DNA of 41,457 nt from Woeseiaceae bacterium (GTDB lineage Bacteria > Pseudomonadota > Gammaproteobacteria > Steroidobacterales > Woeseiaceae), in assembly GCA_024640315.1 (NCBI GenBank), contig JAHEFF010000024.1, forward strand, positions 6,467 through 47,923. The letters run 5' to 3'. Positions 9,859 to 18,346 of this stretch are shown here, piece by piece (the stretch's first letter is position 1; each line of letters begins with the position of its first letter). The notes beneath the pieces are model-generated. The model did no database searches, was not told the origin of the DNA, and worked only from the letters and a program-made list of their open reading frames with translations. The translations under genes were made by a program, and so were the position numbers.

Positions 9859-10485
9859 CTAGTTCAAACCTTTCAGCTGCTTGAACCGGTCAATGTCGCC
9901 ATCAAAACGGGAAACAATGCTTTGCTCATCCGATTCGAATTTGCGCAGGTTTTCTTCGTGGCGAGCAATCGTTTCTTTGGTCATGGTCATATCGTCTGCG
10001 AGATCCGGATCGATCATCGGCGCTTCCGGATCAGCGCTGTACGGACGAAACTTTGAAGCCTCTTCACGCAGCGAATCCATGCGCCGCTGCAGGTTTCTCA
10101 GGTAGAGTTCGGTGACACGGGCCTGTGCCTGAAAAAGTTCGACCCGGCGATCGCGATGCATGACGATTTCATCGATGGTCAGGTAGGTTGCCAGCAACGC
10201 CTGGTCCTGTCGGCGCTGCAGCGCGGCTTCGACACGAAGTTCTTCAAGTCTTGCATCCTCGGCGAGTTCTTCTTCGGTCTTCTTCGCCTGCATCACGTCG
10301 ACCGTGATGCCGTGCTCGTTCACGACCTGCCGCTCAAGCTCGGCGTATTCAGCCGGTATGCTGTCGCCGTAATGCACGACGCCCTCGTTGTCGACCCAGC
10401 GGTAAAGTTTCGAATCTTGCGCAACGGCAACGCCTGATGCCAGGCAGAAACTCAGCAGAATTGAAGCTCTCAACAAATACATCAT
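9859..10485 (-). CDS. DUF4124 domain exported protein with coiled-coil region
   Basis: Function unknown. The start at 10485 (or the adjacent ATG at 10482) gives a signal peptide (LLRASILLSFCLASGVAVAQ), followed by the DUF4124 domain (KLYRWVDNEGVVHYGDSIP). The remaining roughly 160 residues are charged and helical and probably form coiled coils. The product is likely periplasmic. The longer open frame to 10557 adds residues that spoil the signal peptide. A shorter DUF4124 protein is at 29994. It may be transcribed separately, downstream of pyrE on the same strand. Confidence 0.8.
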   Translation of the reverse strand: MMYLLRASILLSFCLASGVAVAQDSKLYRWVDNEGVVHYGDSIPAEYAELERQVVNEHGITVDVMQAKKTEEELAEDARLEELRVEAALQRRQDQALLATYLTIDEIVMHRDRRVELFQAQARVTELYLRNLQRRMDSLREEASKFRPYSADPEAPMIDPDLADDMTMTKETIARHEENLRKFESDEQSIVSRFDGDIDRFKQLKGLN

Positions 10486-10598
10486 CGAAGTATCACACAA
10501 TCTGGCGACGGCAAAGAGGGACTGGTTCGCGAATTTCAAGCATAGATGGCGGCCCACAATCTGTAAACACGGATAGAATTGCTATTAGAAACAATCAT

Positions 10599-11246
10599 TT
10601 ATGATTCAGAACCATATTGTCGACGGTATTTCACCACCGGCTCGAGAAATTCCGCGTATTCCTCTGATTCTTCCAGCAAATCGACCAGGTCCTCGAGCTG
10701 AACGATACTAATGACCGGAATTCCCAACGATTGCTCGAGCTCCTGAACGGCAGATCGTGAATCGCGACCTATCTCCTGGCGGTCGAGCGAAATGACAAGG
10801 CCGGCCACTTCTGCCCCGGCATTGGCGATAATCCGGGCAGCCTCCCTGACAGCCGTCCCCGCAGTGATGACATCGTCGACGATGAGTACTTTGCCAGCCA
10901 GTGGAGCGCCAACAATGCTGCCGCCTTCACCATGTCCTTTCGCTTCCTTGCGGTTAAAGGCGTACGGAACATCAACGTCATGGTGCTCCGCGAGTGCGGC
11001 CGCCGCGAGCGTCGCAAGCGGGATGCCTTTGTAGGCCGGACCGAACAACATGTCGAACTCGACTCCGGATTCAGCGATGGCCGATGCATAGTAACGACCG
11101 AGTTTCGCCGCCGCGTAGCCCGACGAAAAAAGTCCGGCATTGAAAAAGTACGGACTGACTCTTCCGGATTTCAGCGTAAACTCGCCGAATCGCAGAACGC
11201 CGAGTTCCAGCGCCAGCTCGAGAAATTCACTTTTGTAGGCTCGCAT
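10599..11246 (-). CDS. pyrE: Orotate phosphoribosyltransferase
   Basis: Converts orotate and PRPP to OMP in pyrimidine synthesis. The 215-residue protein shows the substrate-loop start [13 protein letters not shown], the catalytic-loop lysines ([12 protein letters not shown]) and the PRPP-binding motif [13 protein letters not shown]. Length matches E. coli PyrE (213). It is divergent from xthA across 175 bases. Confidence 0.96.
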   Translation of the reverse strand: MRAYKSEFLELALELGVLRFGEFTLKSGRVSPYFFNAGLFSSGYAAAKLGRYYASAIAESGVEFDMLFGPAYKGIPLATLAAAALAEHHDVDVPYAFNRKEAKGHGEGGSIVGAPLAGKVLIVDDVITAGTAVREAARIIANAGAEVAGLVISLDRQEIGRDSRSAVQELEQSLGIPVISIVQLEDLVDLLEESEEYAEFLEPVVKYRRQYGSES

Positions 11247-11250
11247 CTTG

Positions 11251-11278
11251 TTGGACTTATCTTCAGCTTAGGTATCAT
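11251..11278 (+). promoter_or_regulatory. Predicted sigma-70 promoter of the xthA operon
   Basis: TTGGAC (11251-11256), 16 bases, TATCAT (11273-11278) on the plus strand. It is the best match in the pyrE-xthA gap and leaves a leader of about 135 bases before xthA. The leader contains only small hairpins such as GGATG/CATCC at 11309-11323. Confidence 0.4.
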
Positions 11279-11421
11279 GGCTCGCTTTCGGCAAGCCGTC
11301 GGATGAATGACATCCTGCGAAAATGACCGTTGAGTATGACACAGGGTTTTGGCAATTTCTTTACGTACAGGGTCGTAACTTCTTGTGAAACCACGTTTCC
11401 TGACCAGTTGGAGTAATTCAT

Positions 11422-12204
11422 TTGTTTCGCGTAATCAGTCTGAATGCCAACGGCATTCGAGCGGCGGCCCGCAAGGGCTTTTTTGAGTGGATGGCAAGGC
11501 AGGATGCCGATGTCGTCTGCATCCAGGAGACCAAGGCCCAGGAACACCAACTCACTGACGATTGTTTCAGGCCGGCGGGTTATCACTGCTATTACGAGGA
11601 CGCCGTCAAGAAGGGTTACAGCGGAACCGCAATCTACACCCGACATGAGCCCAGGAAAGTGGTTCGCGGCTGGGGCGTTTCGGAGTTCGACGATGAGGGC
11701 CGTTACCTGGAAGTACAGCTGGGCAGGATCAGTGTTGTATCTCTCTATCTTCCTTCGGGTTCTTCAGGCGATGTCAGGCAGGAGGCCAAATATCGCTTTC
11801 TGGACGGGTTCACGCCTTATTTGCAGAAGCTAAGGCGACGTCGCTCGGAATATATTCTTTGCGGAGACTGGAATATCGCGCACAAGAAAATAGACATCAG
11901 GAACTGGCGCTCGAACCAGAAGAACTCTGGCTTCCTGCCCGAAGAGCGGGCCTGGATGGACGATCTTTTCGGTCCGCAACGATATGTCGACGCGTTCCGT
12001 GTCGTTAATGAAGAGCCGGACCAGTACACCTGGTGGTCGAACCGGGGTCGTGCATGGGATAACAATGTAGGATGGCGGCTGGACTACCAGGTTGTCACCC
12101 CCGGGCTTAAGGACAAGGTTATTCGTACCGATATCTACAAGGACGAACGGTTTTCAGACCATGCGCCGCTGACGATGGATTACGACTTCGTGCATGGCAG
12201 TTGA
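11422..12204 (+). CDS. xthA: Exodeoxyribonuclease III (AP endonuclease)
   Basis: Cleaves DNA at abasic sites and removes blocked 3' ends in base excision repair. Family motifs are in order: SLNANGIRAA, QETK (metal-binding Glu), YSGTAIYTR, GDWNIAHKKIDIRNW (Asp/Asn pair), RLDYQV and the C-terminal SDHAPL. The 260-residue length is typical. The TTG start at 11422 is supported by TGGAG seven bases upstream. It overlaps the next gene by 11 bases, so the transporter and Rieske protein are probably co-transcribed. Confidence 0.95.
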   Translation: MFRVISLNANGIRAAARKGFFEWMARQDADVVCIQETKAQEHQLTDDCFRPAGYHCYYEDAVKKGYSGTAIYTRHEPRKVVRGWGVSEFDDEGRYLEVQLGRISVVSLYLPSGSSGDVRQEAKYRFLDGFTPYLQKLRRRRSEYILCGDWNIAHKKIDIRNWRSNQKNSGFLPEERAWMDDLFGPQRYVDAFRVVNEEPDQYTWWSNRGRAWDNNVGWRLDYQVVTPGLKDKVIRTDIYKDERFSDHAPLTMDYDFVHGS

Positions 12205-13459
12205 CCCCCATCTGAATCGCGCACGTCAGGAATCCTTTAAAGAGGCAATCCTGAACCGGCGAATGCTTATCTGCCTGTTTACCGGCTTCACGTCTGGTCT
12301 GCCGCTGTACGTCTTGTTTCAGCTCGTCCCGGGCTGGTTGCGGGTTGAGGGTATAGGCCTGGCCGAGATCGGGTTCTTCGCACTCGTACAGTTTCCCTAC
12401 ACCTGGAAGTTCCTGTGGTCACCCGTCATGGACAGGTTCACCTTGCCTTTCCTTGGGCATCGGCGCGGCTGGATGTTGGTCACCCAGGTGCTGTTGCTCG
12501 GCTCGATGGGCATCATGGGTTTCATAAAACCGGACCTGAATCTCTGGACCGTCGCGTACTTGTCGGCGGCGGTAGCGTTCTTCAGTGCAAGTCAGGATAT
12601 TGTGCTCGACGCATACCGTCGTGAGCTGCTGCCCGATGTTGAACTCGGACTCGGCAATTCCATTCACGTCCAGGCCTACCGTTTGTCCGGACTCGTGCCC
12701 GGTGCGCTCGGGCTGATTCTCGCCGATCATTTCGAGTGGCACGTCGTGTTCATCATCATCGCGTTATTTATGCTCGTCGGCATCGTCATGACGCTGGTCA
12801 TCGACGAAGCGATCGATGAGCCGACGCCACCGAAAACGATTCGCGACGCTGTTATCGAACCGTTCAAGGATTTCATCGGCCGGTCCGGTCTGGGACCGGC
12901 GATGCTCGTACTCGCGTTCCTGTTTCTTTACAAGCTGGGCGACAATATGGCGACCGCCCTGCAAACGCCCTTCTTTATCGACATTGGTTTTACGCTGACA
13001 CAGATCGGGGCGATCGCGAAGACGGCCGGGCTCATCGCCGCGATCATTGGTGGTCTCGTTGGCGGGATTGTCATGATCAAGGTGCCGATTAATCGTGCGC
13101 TATGGTTATTTGGCGTCGTACAGATTGTCAGCATTCTCGGTTTTGCCGCGCTATCGAAGATAGGTGCCAATCCCTGGATGCTTGGCGTCGCTGTCGCTTT
13201 TGAGTACCTGGGCGTGGGTCTCGGTTCAGCGGCGCTCATTGCCTTCATGGCTCGAACGACCAATCCGGCGTTTGCGGCAACGCAGCTCGCCCTGTTCACA
13301 GCACTCGCCTCGGTTCCGCGTGTGTTCGCCAACTCGGTTACCGGCGTCATCGTGGAGCGGGTTGGCTGGACCGAGTTCTTTCTTATTTGCATGGTGTTGG
13401 CGGTGCCGGGGATGTTGCTCCTGTTCAAAGTTGCGCCATGGAATGAGGACGTCGTTTGA
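12194..13459 (+). CDS. AmpG-like major facilitator superfamily permease
   Basis: Inner-membrane transporter with about 12 hydrophobic helices. The N-terminal half matches AmpG-type muropeptide permeases: LFTGFTSGLPL, FALVQFPYTWKFLWSPVMDRF and the HRRGWMLVTQ loop. By family knowledge it would import anhydromuropeptides for peptidoglycan recycling. No recycling enzyme is adjacent, so the substrate is inferred. It overlaps xthA at its start, and its stop overlaps the TTG start of the Rieske gene. Confidence 0.85.
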   Translation: MAVDPHLNRARQESFKEAILNRRMLICLFTGFTSGLPLYVLFQLVPGWLRVEGIGLAEIGFFALVQFPYTWKFLWSPVMDRFTLPFLGHRRGWMLVTQVLLLGSMGIMGFIKPDLNLWTVAYLSAAVAFFSASQDIVLDAYRRELLPDVELGLGNSIHVQAYRLSGLVPGALGLILADHFEWHVVFIIIALFMLVGIVMTLVIDEAIDEPTPPKTIRDAVIEPFKDFIGRSGLGPAMLVLAFLFLYKLGDNMATALQTPFFIDIGFTLTQIGAIAKTAGLIAAIIGGLVGGIVMIKVPINRALWLFGVVQIVSILGFAALSKIGANPWMLGVAVAFEYLGVGLGSAALIAFMARTTNPAFAATQLALFTALASVPRVFANSVTGVIVERVGWTEFFLICMVLAVPGMLLLFKVAPWNEDVV

Positions 13460-13812
13460 ACGAGCAGGAGGTTGAAGTTGGCCGTCTCGACGAACTCGAA
13501 GACCCGGGTTGCCGCGAGTTTCAGATAGGCGAAGGCGACTGGCCGTTCAAGGGCTTCGTGGTGCGCCGCGGTGACGAGGTGTACGCCTACCAAAACTACT
13601 GTGTACACGCCGGTCACCCGCTGAACTGGCAGCCCGATCAGTTTCTGACGGAAGATGGTGCACAGATTGTTTGCGCATCACATGGTGCGGTTTACGAGAT
13701 TGATAGCGGCGTTTGCGTGTCGGGCCCCTGTCCGGGTAAAACACTGCGTCCTGTGGACGTTGATATCAGGGATGGCCGGATCGTAGTGAAAGGACCGACG
13801 GGAGTCAGCTAG
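13456..13812 (+). CDS. Rieske [2Fe-2S] domain protein
   Basis: Small soluble Rieske ferredoxin-like protein of 118 residues. Cluster ligands are visible as CVHAGH (CxH) and CASHGA (CxxH), about 34 residues apart. No partner oxygenase or reductase is encoded nearby, so its redox partner is unknown. The start is the TTG at 13456, whose last two bases belong to the TGA stop of the transporter, implying coupling. The gene converges with the minus-strand gene after 10 bases. Confidence 0.9.
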   Translation: MNEQEVEVGRLDELEDPGCREFQIGEGDWPFKGFVVRRGDEVYAYQNYCVHAGHPLNWQPDQFLTEDGAQIVCASHGAVYEIDSGVCVSGPCPGKTLRPVDVDIRDGRIVVKGPTGVS

Positions 13813-13822
13813 CCGCGAATTC

Positions 13823-14134
13823 CTACTCGCCTTTTTCGAGGAGTTCGAGTGGGTCGTGATAGCCGGAGGGCATTTCACCTTCAGCCTGGCCGGAAAAATC
13901 CTCCGGATCCATGTCGACCGATCCGGACCAGTCTTCCGGGGCAGCCACTCTTTCTATCAGTAGTCTGGACCAGGTGTCCCGGTCGACCTCATCAATCGTG
14001 CCGTCGAAGAACTGCAACTCTATGGTTTCGTCATCGTCATCGACCGCGACGACTTCGAACAGTTGGCCATTGGTCCGCCGGTACCAGCGGCCTATGGCAG
14101 GATCAGGTACGGGAATGGATTTGCGGGCAGACAT
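13823..14134 (-). CDS. Small conserved protein resembling DUF6763
   Basis: Hypothetical 103-residue acidic protein. The N-terminal half (IGRWYRRTNGQLFEVVAVD, then ETIELQFFDGTIDEVD) looks like a small beta-barrel and resembles the gammaproteobacterial DUF6763 family by eye. The function is unknown. The ATG at 14134 follows a good ribosome site (CAGGGG). A sigma-70 promoter lies at 14169-14196, so it is likely its own transcription unit. Confidence 0.75.
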   Translation of the reverse strand: MSARKSIPVPDPAIGRWYRRTNGQLFEVVAVDDDDETIELQFFDGTIDEVDRDTWSRLLIERVAAPEDWSGSVDMDPEDFSGQAEGEMPSGYHDPLELLEKGE

Positions 14135-14140
14135 CGGAAT

Positions 14141-14163
14141 ACCCCTGTTGGAACCCCTGTTCC
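14141..14163. repeat. Short direct repeat in the 5' leader of the DUF6763-like gene
   Basis: ACCCCTGTT occurs at 14141-14149 and 14153-14161, a 12-base period. The second copy is part of the inverted repeat GGAAC-CCCT-GTTCC (14150-14163). The copy nearest the gene forms its ribosome site. It may be chance or a small operator. Confidence 0.35.
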
Positions 14164-14168
14164 TTATA

Positions 14169-14196
14169 TTTATAGAGCATAGTCGGATTTCTGCAA
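14169..14196 (-). promoter_or_regulatory. Predicted sigma-70 promoter of the DUF6763-like gene
   Basis: On the minus strand TTGCAG (14191-14196), 16 bases, TATAAA (14169-14174). The start of transcription would be near 14162, within the short repeat just upstream of the ribosome site. Confidence 0.45.
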
Positions 14197-14239
14197 GTCA
14201 GGGTTAACCGAGGGTTTGCCTGTTTTCTTTGACACGCGG

Positions 14240-14929
14240 TCAGACGCTGACGAAGCGCCAGTCCCAGATATGATGACCGCGTTTCAGACCCCTGGTCTCG
14301 AATTTGGTGGTTGGCCTGTCGAGCGGTTGGTCACCACGATGCTCGCGCCGTTCGTCGAGCTTGAAATACGCTGACGCGCCCACGACTTCGTCGATATGTT
14401 CGGCATAATTTTCCCAGTCGGTCGCAATGTGCAAAGCGCCACCCGACCTGAGCTTGCTTGCTGCCAGTTCAAGGAACGCCGGCTGCACTATCCGGCGTTT
14501 GTGGTGCCGTTTCTTCGGCCAAGGGTCGGGAAACAGGAGATTGATTCGTGCCAGCGATCCGTCAGGCACCTGGTGCCGCAGGACCTCGATCGCATCGTGT
14601 GACATAACGCGCAGGTTTTCGATGCCAAGGTCACGGGCTTTCAACAGGCAGTGGCCGATGCCGGGCTCGTGCACCTCGATGCCGATGAAGTCTGAGCCCG
14701 GGTTGCCTGCGGCGCTTTGCACGAGTGTCTCGCCATTGCCAAATCCGATCTCCAGCACAATGTCTGCGCTTCTGCCAAACAGTGCGGGAAAATCCAGCGC
14801 TTTGGTTTCATAGTCAATTCCATACCTGGGCCAAAGTGCCGCGAGCGCGCGCTCCTGGGACGGCGTCATGCGCCCTGTGCGGCGCACGAAGCTGCGAATC
14901 GTGCGATGGTGAACGTGCTGTTCCGTCAT
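14240..14929 (-). CDS. trmB: tRNA (guanine(46)-N(7))-methyltransferase TrmB
   Basis: SAM-dependent enzyme that makes m7G46 in the variable loop of tRNAs. It shows the SAM motif VLEIGFGNGETL, the family signature LLFPDPWPKKRHHKRR and the C-terminal T-x-F/Y-E motif (TTKFETRG). The 229-residue length is normal. It starts 40 bases after ubiB on the same strand. Confidence 0.95.
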   Translation of the reverse strand: MTEQHVHHRTIRSFVRRTGRMTPSQERALAALWPRYGIDYETKALDFPALFGRSADIVLEIGFGNGETLVQSAAGNPGSDFIGIEVHEPGIGHCLLKARDLGIENLRVMSHDAIEVLRHQVPDGSLARINLLFPDPWPKKRHHKRRIVQPAFLELAASKLRSGGALHIATDWENYAEHIDEVVGASAYFKLDERREHRGDQPLDRPTTKFETRGLKRGHHIWDWRFVSV

Positions 14930-14969
14930 GTCTGCTTACCCGGGTTCCAGAACGGCCTGGAAACTTTGC

Positions 14970-16604
14970 TCAGGCGCGCGGGCGTCCGGCAACGGCAGCC
15001 GCCGCACCCGCCGCTATCAACACCCAGCCAGGCCAGGCGAGTGATCCGAGTGTCAAAACCAGCACTCCGGACACAAAGGCCGTTGCGCCGGTTGCAAGAA
15101 AATAGCGCTGCCGTTGCTGCGCTTTCAGCTGCTTCCTGATGTCATCGAGCTCCGGCGCGCGGACATCGAAATGCAGTTTGTCGTTGGCGATCTGCTCCGA
15201 CAGGTAACGAACAACCCCCGGAAGATCCCGCAAGGCATCGCGAATCTGTGGCAGATCTTCCTTGATTCGCTTCAGTGCCGCGCGGCCACCCATCTGGTCC
15301 GCCATCCATTGCCGCAAAATCGGATGCGCGGTCTTCCAGAGGTCGAGCTGTGGATAAAGTTCGCGTCCCAGGCCCTCGATGTTGAACAGCGTCTTCTGTA
15401 ACAGGATTAGCTGCGGCTGGATTTCCATATTGAATCGCCGCGCAGTTTCGAAAAGCCGGATCATGACCTGCGCGAATGATATTTCGGAAAGTGGCTTGTT
15501 GAAGATCGGTTCGCACACCGAACGCACGGCAGACTCGAGTTCGTCGATGCGAGTCTCTGGTGGTACCCAGCCCGAGTCGATGTGCAATTTCGCGATGCGA
15601 TGATAATCGCGATCGAAAAACGCCAGGAAATTGCCTGCAAGGTACTGCTGATCCATCGGGCTCAGTGTCCCGACAATGCCGAAGTCGACGGCCGCGTACT
15701 TTGGTTTCTCCGGGTCATCGATGAGAACGAATATGTTCCCCGGATGCATATCTGCGTGAAAAAAATTGTGCCTGAATACCTGGGTGAAAAAGATCTCGAC
15801 GCCATTCTCGGCGAGGACCTGGATATTGACCCCCGCCTTTCTGAGCGCATCCATGTCGCTGATCTGGGTGCCATAAATTCTTTCCTGGACCAGCACCTCC
15901 GGGCGGCAGTAGTCCCAATAGACGTCCGGGACGTAAAGTAGTTCGGAGCCTTCGAAATTGCGTTTTAGTTGCGCGGTGTTGGCGCCCTCACGTGCCAGAT
16001 CAAGTTCGTCGATGATGGTTTTTTCATACTCAGCGACGACCTCGAGCGGCCTCAGCCTCTTGCCGGTATCCCAGTACTTGTCCGCCAGTCCGGCGATCGC
16101 ATACATGACATCGAGGTCCTGATCGATCAGTTGCCGAACGCCCGGGCGCAGTAGTTTTACAATGACCTCCGTGCCATCCTGCAGCGCCGCGGTATGTACC
16201 TGGGCGATTGAGGCCGCAGCGAACGGCTCCTTGTCGAAGCGGGAAAAGATCTCGCCCACCGGCCGGCCGTAAGCTTTGTCGAGTATCGCAATGGCTTCAT
16301 TCGCAGGGAACGGCGGAACCTGGTCCTGCAGCATGGCGAGTTCGTCCGCGATATCCGGTGGCAACAGGTCCCGACGCGTGGAAACGGCTTGCCCGAATTT
16401 GACGAATATCGGCCCGAGTTCGATTAACGCCAACCGAATGCGCTTGCCAAGCGGCTCGGTGGCGTCCTTTGCTTTGGGGAACAGGTAGAAAAGAAAGCGC
16501 AGCGGGCGCAGGAAATGCGTTGCCGTGATGATGTCGTCCAACCCGTGCCTCACCAGCACGCGCTGAATGCTGATCATCCTGAGCAGGGTTTTTCTCCGAC
16601 GCAT
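14970..16604 (-). CDS. ubiB: Ubiquinone biosynthesis atypical kinase/ATPase UbiB
   Basis: Membrane-anchored member of the UbiB/ADCK family required for ubiquinone synthesis. It probably acts as an ATPase that extracts or presents membrane-bound intermediates. Visible motifs are the KxGQ motif (FVKFGQAVSTRRDLLP), an alanine-rich nucleotide loop (AAASIAQVH), VKLLRPGV, HADMHPGNI and VDFG. Two C-terminal membrane helices (around residues 500-540) end the protein. Length is 544, as expected. A start at the internal ATG 16577 (MISIQR) would align better with E. coli. It follows ubiJ by two bases. Confidence 0.95.
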   Translation of the reverse strand: MRRRKTLLRMISIQRVLVRHGLDDIITATHFLRPLRFLFYLFPKAKDATEPLGKRIRLALIELGPIFVKFGQAVSTRRDLLPPDIADELAMLQDQVPPFPANEAIAILDKAYGRPVGEIFSRFDKEPFAAASIAQVHTAALQDGTEVIVKLLRPGVRQLIDQDLDVMYAIAGLADKYWDTGKRLRPLEVVAEYEKTIIDELDLAREGANTAQLKRNFEGSELLYVPDVYWDYCRPEVLVQERIYGTQISDMDALRKAGVNIQVLAENGVEIFFTQVFRHNFFHADMHPGNIFVLIDDPEKPKYAAVDFGIVGTLSPMDQQYLAGNFLAFFDRDYHRIAKLHIDSGWVPPETRIDELESAVRSVCEPIFNKPLSEISFAQVMIRLFETARRFNMEIQPQLILLQKTLFNIEGLGRELYPQLDLWKTAHPILRQWMADQMGGRAALKRIKEDLPQIRDALRDLPGVVRYLSEQIANDKLHFDVRAPELDDIRKQLKAQQRQRYFLATGATAFVSGVLVLTLGSLAWPGWVLIAAGAAAAVAGRPRA

Positions 16605-16606
16605 GA

Positions 16607-17215
16607 TTATGTGCGTTCCTGTTCGAGCTTAACCAGGCGCGCTTCGAATCGTGCCACGTCATCTCGCAGCGTGTTGACGTCACTGCGAAAGTTGTCGACT
16701 TCGTACCGGCCGGGAACAGAGCGGCTCTCTTCCTGAAGATATTCACCAATATTCTGTCGCATGGTTGAACCAGCTTCACGGCCCCATTTGCCGACGCCAC
16801 GGACGAATTCCCCTATGCCGTGTGCGGCCATGTCGCCGATCATCCCTGAGAGTTCTTCTTCGAGGTCAGGGCGGCCGTACCGAAGGAGTTTCTGGAATCG
16901 CTGCGCCAGAATGGCATCGCCGGATATCTCCACGTCGCCGGCCCGGATCAGGTTTTCGCCTGCCGGACCTGCGAGTCTCGCCAGAGAAACAACGGACCCG
17001 GCAATGACGACGTCGGGGTCGTCGCAGAAACTTCCTGAAATAAGCACTTGCTCGCCCTGCACGACCAGGTACATGGCGAGCGCCGTGTTGGGAACCCGCA
17101 GTGCGAGCACCTTTCCTTCCAGCTCCGAACATAGTTGGCGCGCCGGTGTTTTAGCCTCGATTTGCCGATTGATCATCGAGGTTGCCGGGCGCAGCAGGGA
17201 TTCGAGAGCATTCAT
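16607..17215 (-). CDS. ubiJ: Ubiquinone biosynthesis accessory factor UbiJ (SCP2 domain)
   Basis: Soluble lipid-binding accessory protein of the ubiquinone biosynthesis complex. The N-terminal half is an SCP2 sterol-carrier-like domain (LRVPNTALAMYLVVQGEQV, then DVVIAGSVVSLARL). The C-terminal part is helical and ends in a coiled coil (residues about 165-200). The C-terminal helix is where UbiK is thought to interact in the family. Length is 202. It lies between ubiE and ubiB, the conserved position. Confidence 0.92.
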   Translation of the reverse strand: MNALESLLRPATSMINRQIEAKTPARQLCSELEGKVLALRVPNTALAMYLVVQGEQVLISGSFCDDPDVVIAGSVVSLARLAGPAGENLIRAGDVEISGDAILAQRFQKLLRYGRPDLEEELSGMIGDMAAHGIGEFVRGVGKWGREAGSTMRQNIGEYLQEESRSVPGRYEVDNFRSDVNTLRDDVARFEARLVKLEQERT

Positions 17216-17224
17216 TGAGCAGCT

Positions 17225-17968
17225 CTAGATCTTGTAGCCAATGTGGAGAGCGACCACGCCGCCGACGAGGTTATGAAAGCGGCACCGCTCAAAGCCAGCA
17301 TCCTGCATCATGGAAAGCAGAGTGTCCTGGTTCGGATGCATGCGAATCGATTCGGCGAGATACTTGTAGCTTGCCTCGTCACCTGCAACAAGTTTGCCGA
17401 GGAACGGCAGCACTTTGAAGGAGTAAAGATCGTAGGCCGGTCGCAACGATTTGGCGGGCTCTGAAAATTCGAGAATCAGAGCCTTGCCACCCGGTTTTAA
17501 AACTTCGTACATCGAGCGAAGCGCAGAATCCTTGTCAGTAACGTTTCTCAAGCCGAATGCAATGGTGATGCAGTCGAAGCTCGATGATGCGAATGGCAGG
17601 TTTTCTGCATTGACCTGGACGATCGACAGGTTGCCGGCGACGCCGGCGTCAGTCAGCCGTCGCCGGCCCTCCCGGAGCATGCTGGCGTTAATGTCGGCGA
17701 GCACGACATGACCATCGCGTCCCACCTTGCCGGCAAAGCGTCGTGCAAGGTCTCCGGTCCCGCCAGCAAGGTCCAGAACCGATTGACCGCGGCGAACGGC
17801 CGCCTGATCAATCGTGAAGCGCTTCCACAACCTGTGCAGGCCCCCGGACATGAGGTCATTCATCAAATCGTAATTGCCGGCAACGGAATCGAAAACACCG
17901 CGAACCCGATCCGCCTTGTCGTCGACGGCTACCGTTTCATAGCCGAAATGCGTTGTTTCCTTGCTCAT
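17225..17968 (-). CDS. ubiE: Ubiquinone/menaquinone C-methyltransferase UbiE
   Basis: SAM-dependent C-methyltransferase acting on the quinone ring. It shows [19 protein letters not shown], the SAM motif [22 protein letters not shown] and the C-terminal [12 protein letters not shown]. The ATG at 17968 gives [10 protein letters not shown], matching the family N-terminus and a 247-residue product. An upstream ATG at 18001 has a better ribosome-site match (AGGCGGGG) but would overlap the DUF971 gene, so the start is not certain. Confidence 0.95.
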   Translation of the reverse strand: MSKETTHFGYETVAVDDKADRVRGVFDSVAGNYDLMNDLMSGGLHRLWKRFTIDQAAVRRGQSVLDLAGGTGDLARRFAGKVGRDGHVVLADINASMLREGRRRLTDAGVAGNLSIVQVNAENLPFASSSFDCITIAFGLRNVTDKDSALRSMYEVLKPGGKALILEFSEPAKSLRPAYDLYSFKVLPFLGKLVAGDEASYKYLAESIRMHPNQDTLLSMMQDAGFERCRFHNLVGGVVALHIGYKI

Positions 17969-17981
17969 CTGTCGCGCCGGA

Positions 17982-18341
17982 TTAATCGGGCTGACGAGCA
18001 TACCCCGCCTCGGTCAGGCGGTCGAGATAAGCCTGCCACCTGGCCTGCATGTCCGTGCCGAGCTCGTACAGGTATCTCCAGGAGTAGAGGCCTGTGTCAT
18101 GACCGTCGTCGAAGACGATACGAAGCGCATAGTGGCCAATCGGTTCCAGTGCGGTGATATCCACAGATTCCTTGCCGGTTTGCAGTACTTCCTGGCCCGG
18201 TCCATGGCCGCGAACCTCTGCGGAAGGGGAATGTACACGCAAGTATTCGAAGGGCAGTTCGAACTCGCTGCCGTTATCGAACCCGATCACGAGCAGTCGT
18301 GACTTCTTCCTGAGGCGGATTTCGGTGGGGGAGAGTTCCAT
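17982..18341 (-). CDS. DUF971 domain protein (gamma-butyrobetaine hydroxylase-like N-terminal fold)
   Basis: A 119-residue protein with the DUF971 pattern: [30 protein letters not shown], the acidic loop around GPGQ, and [22 protein letters not shown]. The family is found alone next to hslVU-ubiE in many proteobacteria, and some members bind metal or support Fe-S proteins. Exact function here is unknown. It follows hslU by five bases and is likely co-transcribed. Confidence 0.88.
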   Translation of the reverse strand: MELSPTEIRLRKKSRLLVIGFDNGSEFELPFEYLRVHSPSAEVRGHGPGQEVLQTGKESVDITALEPIGHYALRIVFDDGHDTGLYSWRYLYELGTDMQARWQAYLDRLTEAGYARQPD

Positions 18342-18346
18342 GGCGG

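Noticed and set aside
14135..14239. Terminator after trmB
   Set aside because: No stem followed by a T-run could be found; the notable hairpin-like sequence belongs to the promoter side of the next gene.
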